Origin: Pseudobacteriovorax antillogorgiicola
GTDB lineage: Bacteria > Bdellovibrionota_B > Oligoflexia > Oligoflexales > RGVZ01
Length of the DNA stretch: 64,000 nucleotides
Assembly: GCA_945865565.1 (NCBI GenBank)
Contig: CAMBEK010000002.1
Location: 177,644-241,643, forward strand
Direction: 5' to 3'
The notes under the pieces are model-generated. The model did not search any database, had not been told where the DNA came from, and saw only the letters and a program-made list of their open reading frames with translations. Positions 18,519 to 27,196 of the stretch are shown piece after piece (position 1 is the first letter of the stretch; the number at the start of each line of letters is the position of its first letter). Made by a program: the position numbers and the translations under genes.

Positions 18519-21380
18519 ATGGCTCCCACAACTGATGGACAAGTTGGATTGACTCGATTCTCTTACGCGACTGGCGAGAACGCCGCATACATCGATGGGC
18601 TGTATAAAAAATATAAAGCAGACCCGGATTCGATTGACGAGGGTTGGCGAAAATTTTTTGAAGGGGTTGAGTTTGCTGCTGGCTCCGCCGGTTCTCCAGT
18701 CTCCGCATCAGCAGGCGGTGGATCTCACGACAGCGCGAAAGTTGAAGCTTGGATCAACGCATTTCGCCGGCTCGGGCACTTGTCTTCTGAACTTAATCCT
18801 CTCGCTGAGAAGCCACCGCTACGCGATGATATGAAGCCCGAGGCCCATGGCCTTGGTCATGTTAATTCCGAAGATGTTTTTCATCCGGCAAACCTGCCAA
18901 GCCAAGAACCGATGAGCTTCGGTGCCATTCGTGAACTGATGATGCAGACATACTGCAGCCGCATTGGCGCCGAGTTTCGTGAAACAGATGACATCGAAGT
19001 CGTCCGTTGGTTTCAGTCCAAAATGGAATCCTGTAGAAATATGCCTCAATTTTCTGTGGAAGTGCGCAAACGTACTTTAGAGAAATTGATTGAGGCCGAG
19101 GGTTTTGAGCGTTTTCTTCATGCCCGCTATCTTGGGCAAAAGCGCTTTTCATTGGAGGGCTCTGACAGCTTTGTGCCACTGATGGATGTGATCGTTCGCG
19201 ATAGCGCCAGGGCTGGAGTCGAGGAAATTGCCGTAGGTATGGCCCACAGGGGTCGATTGAACACCCTGGTGAATGTCATGGGCAAGAGCAAAGAACTCAT
19301 GCTCAAGGAGTTTGAGGGCGGCGAAGTCCGTCATTATGACATCGATGGTGATGTAAAATATCACATGGGTTTTGCGTCGGAAGTTGAGACGGTGGATGGC
19401 AAAAAAGTGCGCATGTACTTGTCGCCAAACCCGAGTCATCTTGAGATCGTGAATCCTGTTGTGGAAGGGTTTGTCCGGGCACGGCAACGTGTGGCTGCGA
19501 ACGATAACCGGACCACAATCATGCCAGTTCTTGTCCACGGGGACGCAGCATTCATGGGTCAGGGTGTCGTGGTTGAAACCCTCAATCTTTCTCAGCTGCC
19601 AGCCTACGAAACTGGTGGAACCATTCACATAATTACCAATAACCAGATTGGATTCACGACCAATCCAGAGGAAGGGCGGTCATGTACCTATTCCTCCGGG
19701 ATCGCAAAAGTTATTCGTGCTCCAGTTCTGCACGTTAATGCAGACGATCCAGAGGCTGTAATCTGGTGCGGTATGCTGGCGGTGGAATATCGTCAGACAT
19801 TCAAACGCGACATTGTAATTGACCTGATCGGCTATCGCCGTCACGGCCACAATGAGACTGATGAACCAGCCTTCACCCAGCCGCTGATGTATCGCAAGAT
19901 TGCGGCGCATCCAACCGTCCTGACATCCTATTCGGCAAAACTGCTGGGCAACGGAACCGTTTCGCAAGCGGAGTTCGATGCCGCCAACGACGGTTATAAA
20001 AATAATTTACAAACAGCCTTTGAGGCCGTACGCGCAGGAAAGATTTCAAATTCCGCCCATTCGGCCCCTCCTCAATCGCTGGTGAAGGCAACGCAGCACG
20101 CGATGGCTGATGAGCGGGAGTTTTGGAAACCGGTAAAAACCGCCGTTTCAGCCGCGACAATTCGTGATCTCGGTATGAAGATGACAGACTTGCCAGCGGG
20201 GTTTTCCCCTCATCCAAAAATTGTGCGCTTGCTGGAAACGCGGCGCAAAATGGTTTCCGGTGCAGGTTCAGTGGATTGGGCTATGGGAGAACTTCTTGCC
20301 TTCGCGACCTTGGCAATGGAAGGGCATCATGTTCGTCTGTCTGGACAGGATTGCCAGCGGGGGACGTTTAGCAGCCGCCACGGCGTTCTTCGGGATTACG
20401 AGACCGGTGCGCCTTACAATCTTTTGTCGCGACTTGGCTCGGATGCTCAGGGGCAGGTCGAGCTGATCAATAGTCCTCTGAGCGAAGCCGGTGTCATGGG
20501 TTTTGAATTCGGCTACACGGTGGCAGATCCCGATGCGCTGGTGATGTGGGAAGCTCAGTTCGGCGATTTTTGCAACGGTGCGCAAATCATCATTGATCAG
20601 TTTTTATGTGCTTCAGAAGCGAAGTGGAAGCAGACCAGTGGCCTCGTTCTGTTGCTGCCGCATGGTCATGAAGGCATGGGGCCTGAACACTCCAGTGCCC
20701 GTCCAGAGCGTTTTTTACAGCTGTGTGGTCACATGAACATGCAGGTCATGAACCTGACAACGCCTGCTCAGCATTTTCACGCGCTGCGGCGTCAACTGCT
20801 GCGAAGTTTCCGTAAGCCGCTCGTGATGATGACTCCCAAGAGTTTGCTGCGCCATCCGTCGGTGGTTTCAACTCTTGAGGAGTTTGACTCAAGTTCGTTC
20901 CAGGAAGTGATCGACGAAAAGGCATTGAAGCCTTCGGAGGCACTTAAGGCATCTCGCCTTGTGCTTTGCAGCGGCAAAATTTTCTACGAACTCGCCGAAG
21001 CCCGTGCAAAGGCAAGCGGCACAACGGCCGGCGTACCGGTGGTTCGTGTTGAGCAACTGCATCCTTTTCCGGAAGCCGCTTTGCGAAAAGTCCTTTCGGG
21101 CTACAAGGAGATCAAACAGATTGTCTGGGTTCAGGAAGAGCCTCAAAACATGGGTGCATGGAATTTTATCCGTCCGCTCTTGCATGATCTGATTGCTGAC
21201 GTATGTGGACCTTCGATCAAACTTGAATATGTTGGTCGTCGCAGTTCGGGGACCACTGCAGAGGGCTCTTCCAAAGCGCACGTTTTGGAGCAGACGCGGA
21301 TCCTGGGAGCGGCCCTGTCGGCTGACGCTTCCGGTGATTCGCCTGCCAAGAAAATAGGCGCTCCAGTCCTAAGCATCTAA
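18519..21380 (+). CDS. sucA: 2-oxoglutarate dehydrogenase E1
   Basis: The thiamine diphosphate-dependent E1 decarboxylates 2-oxoglutarate and succinylates the E2 lipoyl group. At 953 residues it has standard length and an N-terminal Y-I-D-G-L-Y-K-K-Y region typical of SucA, which binds E2. The active-site landmarks H-R-G-R-L-N-T-L-V, H-G-D-A-A-F-M-G-Q-G and G-Y-R-R-H-G-H-N-E-T-D-E-P are present. The transketolase-like C-terminal half has G-Q-D-C-Q-R-G-T-F-S-S-R-H and H-G-H-E-G-M-G-P-E-H-S-S-A-R. It is last in sucB-lpd-sucA and is followed by a strong terminator. Confidence 0.97.
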   Translation: MAPTTDGQVGLTRFSYATGENAAYIDGLYKKYKADPDSIDEGWRKFFEGVEFAAGSAGSPVSASAGGGSHDSAKVEAWINAFRRLGHLSSELNPLAEKPPLRDDMKPEAHGLGHVNSEDVFHPANLPSQEPMSFGAIRELMMQTYCSRIGAEFRETDDIEVVRWFQSKMESCRNMPQFSVEVRKRTLEKLIEAEGFERFLHARYLGQKRFSLEGSDSFVPLMDVIVRDSARAGVEEIAVGMAHRGRLNTLVNVMGKSKELMLKEFEGGEVRHYDIDGDVKYHMGFASEVETVDGKKVRMYLSPNPSHLEIVNPVVEGFVRARQRVAANDNRTTIMPVLVHGDAAFMGQGVVVETLNLSQLPAYETGGTIHIITNNQIGFTTNPEEGRSCTYSSGIAKVIRAPVLHVNADDPEAVIWCGMLAVEYRQTFKRDIVIDLIGYRRHGHNETDEPAFTQPLMYRKIAAHPTVLTSYSAKLLGNGTVSQAEFDAANDGYKNNLQTAFEAVRAGKISNSAHSAPPQSLVKATQHAMADEREFWKPVKTAVSAATIRDLGMKMTDLPAGFSPHPKIVRLLETRRKMVSGAGSVDWAMGELLAFATLAMEGHHVRLSGQDCQRGTFSSRHGVLRDYETGAPYNLLSRLGSDAQGQVELINSPLSEAGVMGFEFGYTVADPDALVMWEAQFGDFCNGAQIIIDQFLCASEAKWKQTSGLVLLLPHGHEGMGPEHSSARPERFLQLCGHMNMQVMNLTTPAQHFHALRRQLLRSFRKPLVMMTPKSLLRHPSVVSTLEEFDSSSFQEVIDEKALKPSEALKASRLVLCSGKIFYELAEARAKASGTTAGVPVVRVEQLHPFPEAALRKVLSGYKEIKQIVWVQEEPQNMGAWNFIRPLLHDLIADVCGPSIKLEYVGRRSSGTTAEGSSKAHVLEQTRILGAALSADASGDSPAKKIGAPVLSI

Positions 21381-21400
21381 TATTAAATAGAAAAATATCT

Positions 21401-21457
21401 GCAGGCCAAATCCTTTTTTCTGGGAGGATGCGGCCTGCTTCCTTCTTTTTTTAAAGT
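21401..21457 (+). terminator. Rho-independent terminator of the suc operon
   Basis: gcaggcc at 21401-21407 pairs with ggcctgc at 21432-21438, extended inward by tcct/agga, and is followed by ttccttcttttttt. It lies 20 bases after the sucA stop. Confidence 0.85.
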
Positions 21458-21563
21458 ACCAAAAACCCTTAAATGTTTTCGGCCACCCGCCGAATACCAC
21501 GTGGGGTGCGAAGCGTGGATCCCGGTTCGCGAGCCGGGCAGAATTGGGGCGGTGGCCGGGGTT

Positions 21564-23273
21564 ATGAAATATAAAATACGTTTCTCGTATATTGCTTGCC
21601 TAACAGCAGTCCTCGGATTGACAGGCTGCAAAACCATGCTTTCTCAATCTTCAAAAGTTGAATCAGTGATACCTGATCGTTCATTGGCTTCGACTTTTCA
21701 TCGTCCATTCGGAAAGTACTTGGGGTACTTGCATATTTCTGATGATTCAAAAATGCCTGTCTCGATGGATTTGGTTCCGGGCTCAACGGCAGCAGGGCAA
21801 AACGAAATGCGAGGGATGCTTCGTTTTCATCTCGGTGGTTTTGGATCTGCAGAATTTGCGTCCTTTTATTTTCCAAAAATTGTTGAAGGTTTTGACGGAA
21901 GAATAAACTTTGGTAGCGCCAAAGATTCCTCGCCAGATTTTCGGGTCGAGAATGCACGGCTCGTTGATGGCAGATTTTTTGCTTCGCTTTATTTTCCGTC
22001 GACGACCACTGGCGAGATGCCAAAGTCGGGCTTTGTTGAGGCAATTCTCTTCGGTGACGGTGAAGGCCGGATGGAAGATGTCCTGTCACTTGGGGGCAGT
22101 GCGCCCGCTCTTGGAAATCTCTCCGGACAATACGCAGCTGTCTGTGAGGGTCGGGAAACGGTACTCCAGCTTGAGTACAGCCGTTGGAATTATTTCTCGG
22201 GGGAAGTTGCTGCCGGATTCCGCCCGGATGGAGTTTTGACAGGTCGTCTTGGAGTGACCGACTTAGCCACATGTAAGCTTGGCTCTGCAAATTGTTCACA
22301 GCGTGTATTCAGAGCCGGAGCCTACGACCCGTTCACCGGTAAATTACTCCTTCAATCGTCTGCTGGCGACACCCTTTGCCACCGGAACGCTACTGCGATT
22401 ACTTGCGATGCTTGCACTTTTTCCCGCGTGAATCCCCCCAGGCCGGAGTCAGTAGCCGCTATTGGAAACGAATCCACCAAGGTGGCAAAATTCCATAGAC
22501 GGGCTGAAGAAACTATTTTTGACACTGGTGCCTCCGTCGATCTGGATTTGGATGCAGCAGCAATGGCTGGCAGTCTTTATGGTTACCTGCATCATGAGGC
22601 GACGAACCTCTATCAGCCAATCTCACTTAACCTTACCTATAAACCAGAATCGGGCAGCTACTCGGCTGTCTCTGCTCTTTATTTTGGTGTTCCAGGCAAC
22701 AATGAATTCATCGCTTACCGATTTGACCAGTTTCCAAAGTCTGAGTTTGCCGGCCGTATGGTACTCGATGGGCCGGGTGAAGCGTTTCTTGTGATCACGG
22801 CCTTCGGTTCAAACGGCCTATCCGGGGTCTGGTATTCAAAAACCCACGGACGTATTGGTACCGTGAGCTTTGCCAAGAATAGCATGCCCCCTTTGATGGT
22901 TGATGAGAAACTGTTGATGCATGGTCTGAGTGGAAAATACTCTGGTGCGTACTGGCAATTTGAATTGAAGGTCGCGGCAAATGTCTCCGAGAATTCGCGG
23001 GAATTCTATCCGCTCCGAATGTTCGGATCTGCCCGTGAGAAAGGCGTTTCGCAGAAACGTCGGCTAATCCAAGACGGATCTTATGATTTTTATAGTGGTA
23101 GCGTTGCCCTGAGGCTGGACGACGGTCGCACTGTTGTCGGCAGAATCAAGGATGGCAGTGCGGAACTTTTCTGGCCCCCATGGCCCCGGCTTGGTCCAGT
23201 GATTGAAGCCCAGGAATTTCAGGTTTTTAACCGGATCGATCAGTCTGACCGGACCATCGCAGCCAGAAAATGA
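21564..23273 (+). CDS. Lipoprotein with two internal repeats
   Basis: From ATG 21564 this is a 569-residue lipoprotein with the lipobox L-T-G-C. The frame is open from 21501, but the extra residues are not signal-like. Two halves resemble each other. F-G-K-Y-L-G-Y-L-H-I and L-S-G-Q-Y-A-A in the first half correspond to G-S-L-Y-G-Y-L-H-H and L-S-G-K-Y-S-G-A-Y in the second. Each is followed by beta-strand-like segments and the phrases S-A-L-Y-F-G or F-A-S-F-Y-F and G-R-M or G-R-I. It looks like a two-domain beta-rich envelope protein. No enzyme motif is seen. A near-palindromic cccggttcgcgagccggg lies in its leader. Confidence 0.7.
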   Translation: MKYKIRFSYIACLTAVLGLTGCKTMLSQSSKVESVIPDRSLASTFHRPFGKYLGYLHISDDSKMPVSMDLVPGSTAAGQNEMRGMLRFHLGGFGSAEFASFYFPKIVEGFDGRINFGSAKDSSPDFRVENARLVDGRFFASLYFPSTTTGEMPKSGFVEAILFGDGEGRMEDVLSLGGSAPALGNLSGQYAAVCEGRETVLQLEYSRWNYFSGEVAAGFRPDGVLTGRLGVTDLATCKLGSANCSQRVFRAGAYDPFTGKLLLQSSAGDTLCHRNATAITCDACTFSRVNPPRPESVAAIGNESTKVAKFHRRAEETIFDTGASVDLDLDAAAMAGSLYGYLHHEATNLYQPISLNLTYKPESGSYSAVSALYFGVPGNNEFIAYRFDQFPKSEFAGRMVLDGPGEAFLVITAFGSNGLSGVWYSKTHGRIGTVSFAKNSMPPLMVDEKLLMHGLSGKYSGAYWQFELKVAANVSENSREFYPLRMFGSAREKGVSQKRRLIQDGSYDFYSGSVALRLDDGRTVVGRIKDGSAELFWPPWPRLGPVIEAQEFQVFNRIDQSDRTIAARK

Positions 23274-23293
23274 CACACACTGCTCATCTTCAG

Positions 23294-25078
23294 CTATTTT
23301 AAACCACGTGGGCGTCCTTCGGATCGAGTATCGGAAACTCCCGTTACTTGAGCGGTGGAATGGTCTGTCTGGTTCGAGTCTTCAGACACAAAAATTGCCT
23401 GCACATCACCGATGTGATCGACATCAACAATTTCGTGGCCCATGGATTCAAGTGCACTCAAGGTTCCTGCTGGAGCAAATTTTTTTTCAACAAAAAGCTT
23501 ATCAGGCGCCCATTGATGATGAATCCTTGGTGCATGTACGGCGTCGGGTGGTGACATCTGGAGCGCAAGGCTATTGAAGATGGTTTGCAAGGTGGCTGAA
23601 ATGATGCGGGGGCCTCCTGGTGATCCCAGCACAAGGACGACCTTTCCTGCCCCGTTGAAAACTATGGTGGGCGTCATCGATGAAAGTGGAGTCTTGAATG
23701 GCGCTATTTCATTGGCGACTGATCCTGTCAGCCCATATGCATTGGGCTTATTACTGCTTCGCGCAAAATCATCCATTTCGTCATTCATAACAATGCCGGT
23801 GCCTTCAGCCACCATGCAGGAGCCGAATGTATAGTTGATGGTTTGGGTTGTGGCGGCTGCATTTCCTTCCGCGTCGATGACCGAAATATGTGTGGTTGAA
23901 TCCGATTCCGTCAACAATGCAGTCGATGGCACGTCAAGTGTAACTGATGGGGTTGCCTTGTTGTTGTTGATGGATTTCCGCCAGGCATCCGCGTGTTCGA
24001 GTCCAATGAGCTGGGCTACCGGAACATTCGTGAAGTCTGGATCACCCATGTGCAGAGCCCGGTCAGCGAACGCACGGCGCATGGCTTCTGCCATGAGGTG
24101 CCAGTGCAATGGAGAAGCAAAGCCAGCCGATTTGATCTGATTTACGTCGTTGCGCAAAATATTTAAAATTTCGATGGCGTGAACTCCACCACTCGAAGGC
24201 GGTGGCATCGAGACGATGCGATGACCGGCAAATGTGCCTGTCACGACCTGGCGACGAATCATCCGATAGTCTGCCAAGTCCCTTGCTTGCAGGAGACCGC
24301 CTTGTGACTGAATGGAGGCGATAATCCTGCGCGCCGTTTCACCGTCCTTGAAATCTCTCGATCCGACCTCTGCAACCCTTGTCAGCGTTGCCGCCAAGTC
24401 GTTTTGAATTAATGTTTCGCCCAGTTCAAGTGGTCGGCCATTGCGAAAAAAAATTGCAGTGGATGAAGGGAATTTCCGGAGAACGTCGGCCCGGTCTTTG
24501 AGGGCTGTCGCCAGCTGGGGATAAACTGGAAATCCGTCTCTGGCAATCCTGATAGCCGGCTGTAAGACGGTTCTCCAGGGAAGCCTTCCCGATGTCTGGT
24601 GGATATCACTCAATCCGCTTACCAGGCCAGGAGTTGCGATAGCCATCGGGCCATCGACAGTCGCTTTACCTGACAATGAACTAAATAGTTTTGCAGTGGC
24701 GTTGGCTGGTGCACGCTCCCGGAAGTCAAAGGCCTCGGTGCGTTGGTGCGCGGCGTGATGGACAAGCATGAAGCCACCGCCGCCGACACCGGTCGATTGT
24801 GGTCTGACGACAGAGATCACAAAAGAGGCTGCCACTGCAGCATCAATCGCATTTCCGCCAGCCTTCAGCATTTCAACTCCAGCGTCCGAGGCAAGTGGAT
24901 GGGCTGTCACGACCATAGCGGCTGGTGCGTGAGCTATCCGTTCCTCGCGAGAACCTTCGTGTGGCTGAAAAAAACGAAATGGAAAACCGCCAACCAATGT
25001 TCCGAGACTGACGCACCCCGCTCCGGTAACCCCAAGAACAAAAAACAAAATATTTAATTTTTTCGCCGTTATTTTCAT
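23294..25078 (-). CDS. ggt: Gamma-glutamyltranspeptidase, lipoprotein form
   Basis: This Ntn-hydrolase cleaves glutathione and other gamma-glutamyl compounds outside the cytoplasm. The 594-residue precursor shows a lipobox at Cys 22 (V-T-G-A-G-C), the large-subunit motif T-A-H-P-L-A-S and R-P-Q-S-T-G-V-G-G-G-G. The autocleavage nucleophile is probably T395 in S-T-T-H-I-S-V-I-D. The small-subunit signatures Y-T-F-G-S and M-N-D-E-M-D-D-F and the oxyanion pair S-S-M-T-P are present. The gene follows the cupredoxin-like gene on the same strand after 46 bases. Membrane anchoring by lipid is less common than a soluble periplasmic form. Confidence 0.93.
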   Translation of the reverse strand: MKITAKKLNILFFVLGVTGAGCVSLGTLVGGFPFRFFQPHEGSREERIAHAPAAMVVTAHPLASDAGVEMLKAGGNAIDAAVAASFVISVVRPQSTGVGGGGFMLVHHAAHQRTEAFDFRERAPANATAKLFSSLSGKATVDGPMAIATPGLVSGLSDIHQTSGRLPWRTVLQPAIRIARDGFPVYPQLATALKDRADVLRKFPSSTAIFFRNGRPLELGETLIQNDLAATLTRVAEVGSRDFKDGETARRIIASIQSQGGLLQARDLADYRMIRRQVVTGTFAGHRIVSMPPPSSGGVHAIEILNILRNDVNQIKSAGFASPLHWHLMAEAMRRAFADRALHMGDPDFTNVPVAQLIGLEHADAWRKSINNNKATPSVTLDVPSTALLTESDSTTHISVIDAEGNAAATTQTINYTFGSCMVAEGTGIVMNDEMDDFARSSNKPNAYGLTGSVANEIAPFKTPLSSMTPTIVFNGAGKVVLVLGSPGGPRIISATLQTIFNSLALQMSPPDAVHAPRIHHQWAPDKLFVEKKFAPAGTLSALESMGHEIVDVDHIGDVQAIFVSEDSNQTDHSTAQVTGVSDTRSEGRPRGLK

Positions 25079-25124
25079 CGTACGAAGTTCCCTGGGAAAG
25101 TGAACTTTGATTTCTTTTCTTTTC

Positions 25125-25538
25125 TTATTTGATTTTTAGGGTTGCTGGTACGTGTGCGGGATGCAAATGGCACGATATTTTTAGATCTCCACTTTTCTTT
25201 GGTGTGATTGTGAAAGTCTTTGTTTCTCCGGCGCCAATCGTCTGTGGTTCGATGTAGCCCGGGATTGTAAATCCGTGTGGCTCACCAAGGGAATTGTGGG
25301 CCGTAATTTCCAATGGTTTGCCCGACTCAACTTTGGTTTCGGCGGGAGACCATATTTTTTTTCCGCCTTCCAACCTTACTTCGAGCGCCAAATTAGCTTT
25401 TGCGCTGGTTTTGTCGTTGGTTTTGTCATTGGTTTTGTCGGTCGTATTGTTGCCGGCATATCCGGCCTGCGTGATGGTTGCCAGTGCGGCTCCCAATAAA
25501 ATTCTGGCGACATTTTTTCGAATATTTCCAGTCTTCAT
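25125..25538 (-). CDS. Periplasmic cupredoxin-like protein
   Basis: A 137-residue protein with a signal peptide ending near A-G-Y-A-G. The mature start has three repeats of T-(N)D-K (T-D-K-T-N-D-K-T-N-D-K-T). The remaining 95 residues form a cupredoxin-like domain with candidate copper ligands: His in P-H-G-F-T-I-P, and Cys plus His residues in C-H-L-H-P-A-H. It may carry copper or electrons in the periplasm. The usual Met ligand after the last His is absent, so metal use is uncertain. It lies 46 bases upstream of ggt on the same strand and is probably co-transcribed with it. Confidence 0.75.
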   Translation of the reverse strand: MKTGNIRKNVARILLGAALATITQAGYAGNNTTDKTNDKTNDKTSAKANLALEVRLEGGKKIWSPAETKVESGKPLEITAHNSLGEPHGFTIPGYIEPQTIGAGETKTFTITPKKSGDLKISCHLHPAHVPATLKIK

Positions 25539-25634
25539 TGATAAGTTCCTTCTGTTGATTGGGCGCCGATTTCATGGCCGGCAGTGAATTGTGGTAAAAT
25601 CTTAAACGCTTGCTCGTAAACAAACTAGGCCAGG

Positions 25635-26507
25635 ATGGAATTCATGCAGCCGGTGGCGACCCAATTGCAAAGAATTAAGCAGATTTTCCCCGTAAACCTT
25701 CCCGTAATCGGAATGATCCATCTGCCCGCGCTGCCGGGGTCGCCAGGCTGCGAAATTCAGGAAGGCTTTCCCAAGGCTTGGAGCCGGATTGAGGACGCAG
25801 TAATGGCCGACGCCAAGGCCCTCGCTGACGGCGGTGTCGACGGCATAATGATCGAAAATTTTGGCGATGTGCCGTTCTTTCCTGGCGTGAACCCGGTTCA
25901 TGTTGCCACCCTCATGACTGCGATGGCCACGAAAGTGCGCCAGAAGGCGCGCAAGCCAATTGGAATTAACGTTCTAAGGAACGACGGGGTCTCTGCCTTG
26001 GCCATTGCGCTGGCATCCGAGGCACAATTTATTCGGGTCAACGTTTTGTCCGGTGCCCGTGTGACGGACCAGGGTGTTGTTCAAGGGGCCGCTCACGAGC
26101 TGTTGCGTTACCGCCATCAAATCGGCGCTGATCACATTGCGATCCTTGCTGACGTTCAAGTCAAACACTCAAGTCCATTGGGTGGCGGGACGCTCCTGTC
26201 TCAGGATGTCGACGACCTTTGCCATCGTGCGTTGGCTGATGGCGTCATTGTGAGTGGCAGCGGAACAGGAAAGGCTGTTGACCTTGACGCGCTGAAGACG
26301 ACCAAGATCGCTGCTGGAAGGTATCCGGTGTTCATCGGTAGCGGCACCACAATAGGAAATCTTGGTGAAATATCCAAGTACGCGTACGGATTCATTGTGG
26401 GCACCACTTTTAAGGTCGGCGGAGTTTTGGATGCACCGGTGGACGTTGGGCGAGTTGCAACATTCATGGCAGAGGTTGCCGCCTTGCGCACCAAGGTAAA
26501 CCAATAA
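25635..26507 (+). CDS. BtpA family protein
   Basis: A 290-residue TIM-barrel-like protein. The opening I-G-M-I-H-L-P-A-L-P-G-S-P is the hallmark of the BtpA family, first linked to photosystem I accumulation in cyanobacteria but also found in non-photosynthetic bacteria and archaea (SgcQ-like). Further conserved-looking stretches are A-D-G-G-V-D-G-I-M-I-E-N-F-G-D-V-P-F and S-G-S-G-T-G-K at about residue 210, which resembles a phosphate-binding barrel loop. No photosynthesis gene is nearby, so a sugar or nucleoside metabolic role is more likely. ATG 25644 is an alternative start. Confidence 0.85.
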   Translation: MEFMQPVATQLQRIKQIFPVNLPVIGMIHLPALPGSPGCEIQEGFPKAWSRIEDAVMADAKALADGGVDGIMIENFGDVPFFPGVNPVHVATLMTAMATKVRQKARKPIGINVLRNDGVSALAIALASEAQFIRVNVLSGARVTDQGVVQGAAHELLRYRHQIGADHIAILADVQVKHSSPLGGGTLLSQDVDDLCHRALADGVIVSGSGTGKAVDLDALKTTKIAAGRYPVFIGSGTTIGNLGEISKYAYGFIVGTTFKVGGVLDAPVDVGRVATFMAEVAALRTKVNQ

Positions 26508-26531
26508 ACCAAAAATTCTGGGGGGCAGACT

Positions 26532-26783
26532 GTGGGAATAGAGTCCAGAAAAAGCGCGTTGGTTGTAGAGCTGGTGGTCGTGCTCTGTGTTGGCGCAACG
26601 GCGGCGTTGGCTGGCTGGCGTATTGTGGAAAGCAAGTATGCGCTCAGAATTACAGCAGCAAGCGGGGATCTCGGAGAGGACTGCCGGGAAGCAGAGCGTT
26701 ACTGTTCAGTTCAGTGCAGCCGCCAATTGGATGAATGTGTAGAAACATGCATGTCTGAGTTTGGGTGCGTGATGCACTTGTGA
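26532..26783 (+). CDS. Small Cys-rich membrane-anchored protein
   Basis: An 83-residue protein starting at GTG 26532 behind a run of G residues. The N-terminus has one hydrophobic membrane segment (L-V-V-E-L-V-V-V-L-C-V-G-A). The C-terminal half carries six or more cysteines in a regular pattern (C-R-E-A-E-R-Y-C-S-V-Q-C, then C-V-E-T-C-M-S-E-F-G-C). This suggests a disulfide-bonded domain outside the membrane or a metal site. It follows btpA by 25 bases and could be co-transcribed. No known family is recognised; the confidence is moderate because it is short. Confidence 0.55.
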   Translation: MGIESRKSALVVELVVVLCVGATAALAGWRIVESKYALRITAASGDLGEDCREAERYCSVQCSRQLDECVETCMSEFGCVMHL

Positions 26784-26807
26784 TTGGCACTAAAGTTGAT
26801 TTTGGAT

Positions 26808-26836
26808 TGTTCTAAGGTGCCGGAATATCTGATAAT
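26808..26836 (+). promoter_or_regulatory. Probable sigma-70 promoter
   Basis: TTGTTC at 26808 and GATAAT at 26831, spaced by 17 bases, lie 84 bases upstream of the small His-rich gene. Confidence 0.45.
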
Positions 26837-26919
26837 ATCTTGTTATTTCGGTGGTTTATCAAATTTAACTCAAGCCCGCCCAATTTTTCCCGATCTATCT
26901 GGAAAAGGAGGAGGGATCC

Positions 26920-27102
26920 ATGGGCGACAAAAATCCAAAGCAAAAAGAAAAGTTGAAAAAGCAGCATAAGGAGGAGGTCAACCGGAAGCATGCCGACAGG
27001 CAATCTCACACCCACCATTTTAATCCTGACGGTGGTGGACCAAATCAACACGGCGATCAAGGTCATAAAAATGACCCGCATCAACACAAGAAAGCGGGTT
27101 GA
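26920..27102 (+). CDS. Small His/Lys-rich protein
   Basis: A 60-residue protein with an excellent ribosome site (AAAGGAGGAGGG ahead of ATG 26920), its own promoter and a terminator right after it. The start M-G-D-K-N-P-K-Q-K-E-K resembles a widespread class of tiny basic proteins beginning M-G-D-K-(S/N)-P-K whose function is unknown. The C-terminal half is rich in His (about ten), with H-T-H-H and H-Q-H patterns that could bind zinc, nickel or copper. It has no signal peptide and should be cytoplasmic. The high translation signals suggest it is made abundantly. Confidence 0.75.
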   Translation: MGDKNPKQKEKLKKQHKEEVNRKHADRQSHTHHFNPDGGGPNQHGDQGHKNDPHQHKKAG

Positions 27103-27136
27103 AGCTCTCTTTTTGGAGTCGTGCATGTAAACAATA

Positions 27137-27170
27137 TCCCGCCGGCCTTTGCCGGTGGGATTTTTCTTTT
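27137..27170 (+). terminator. Rho-independent terminator
   Basis: The stem tcccgccggc / gccggtggga with a four-base loop is followed by tttttctttt, 34 bases after the stop of the His-rich gene. Confidence 0.85.
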
Positions 27171-27196
27171 GGGTTCCCGTAAGTTAACCTAATCAA

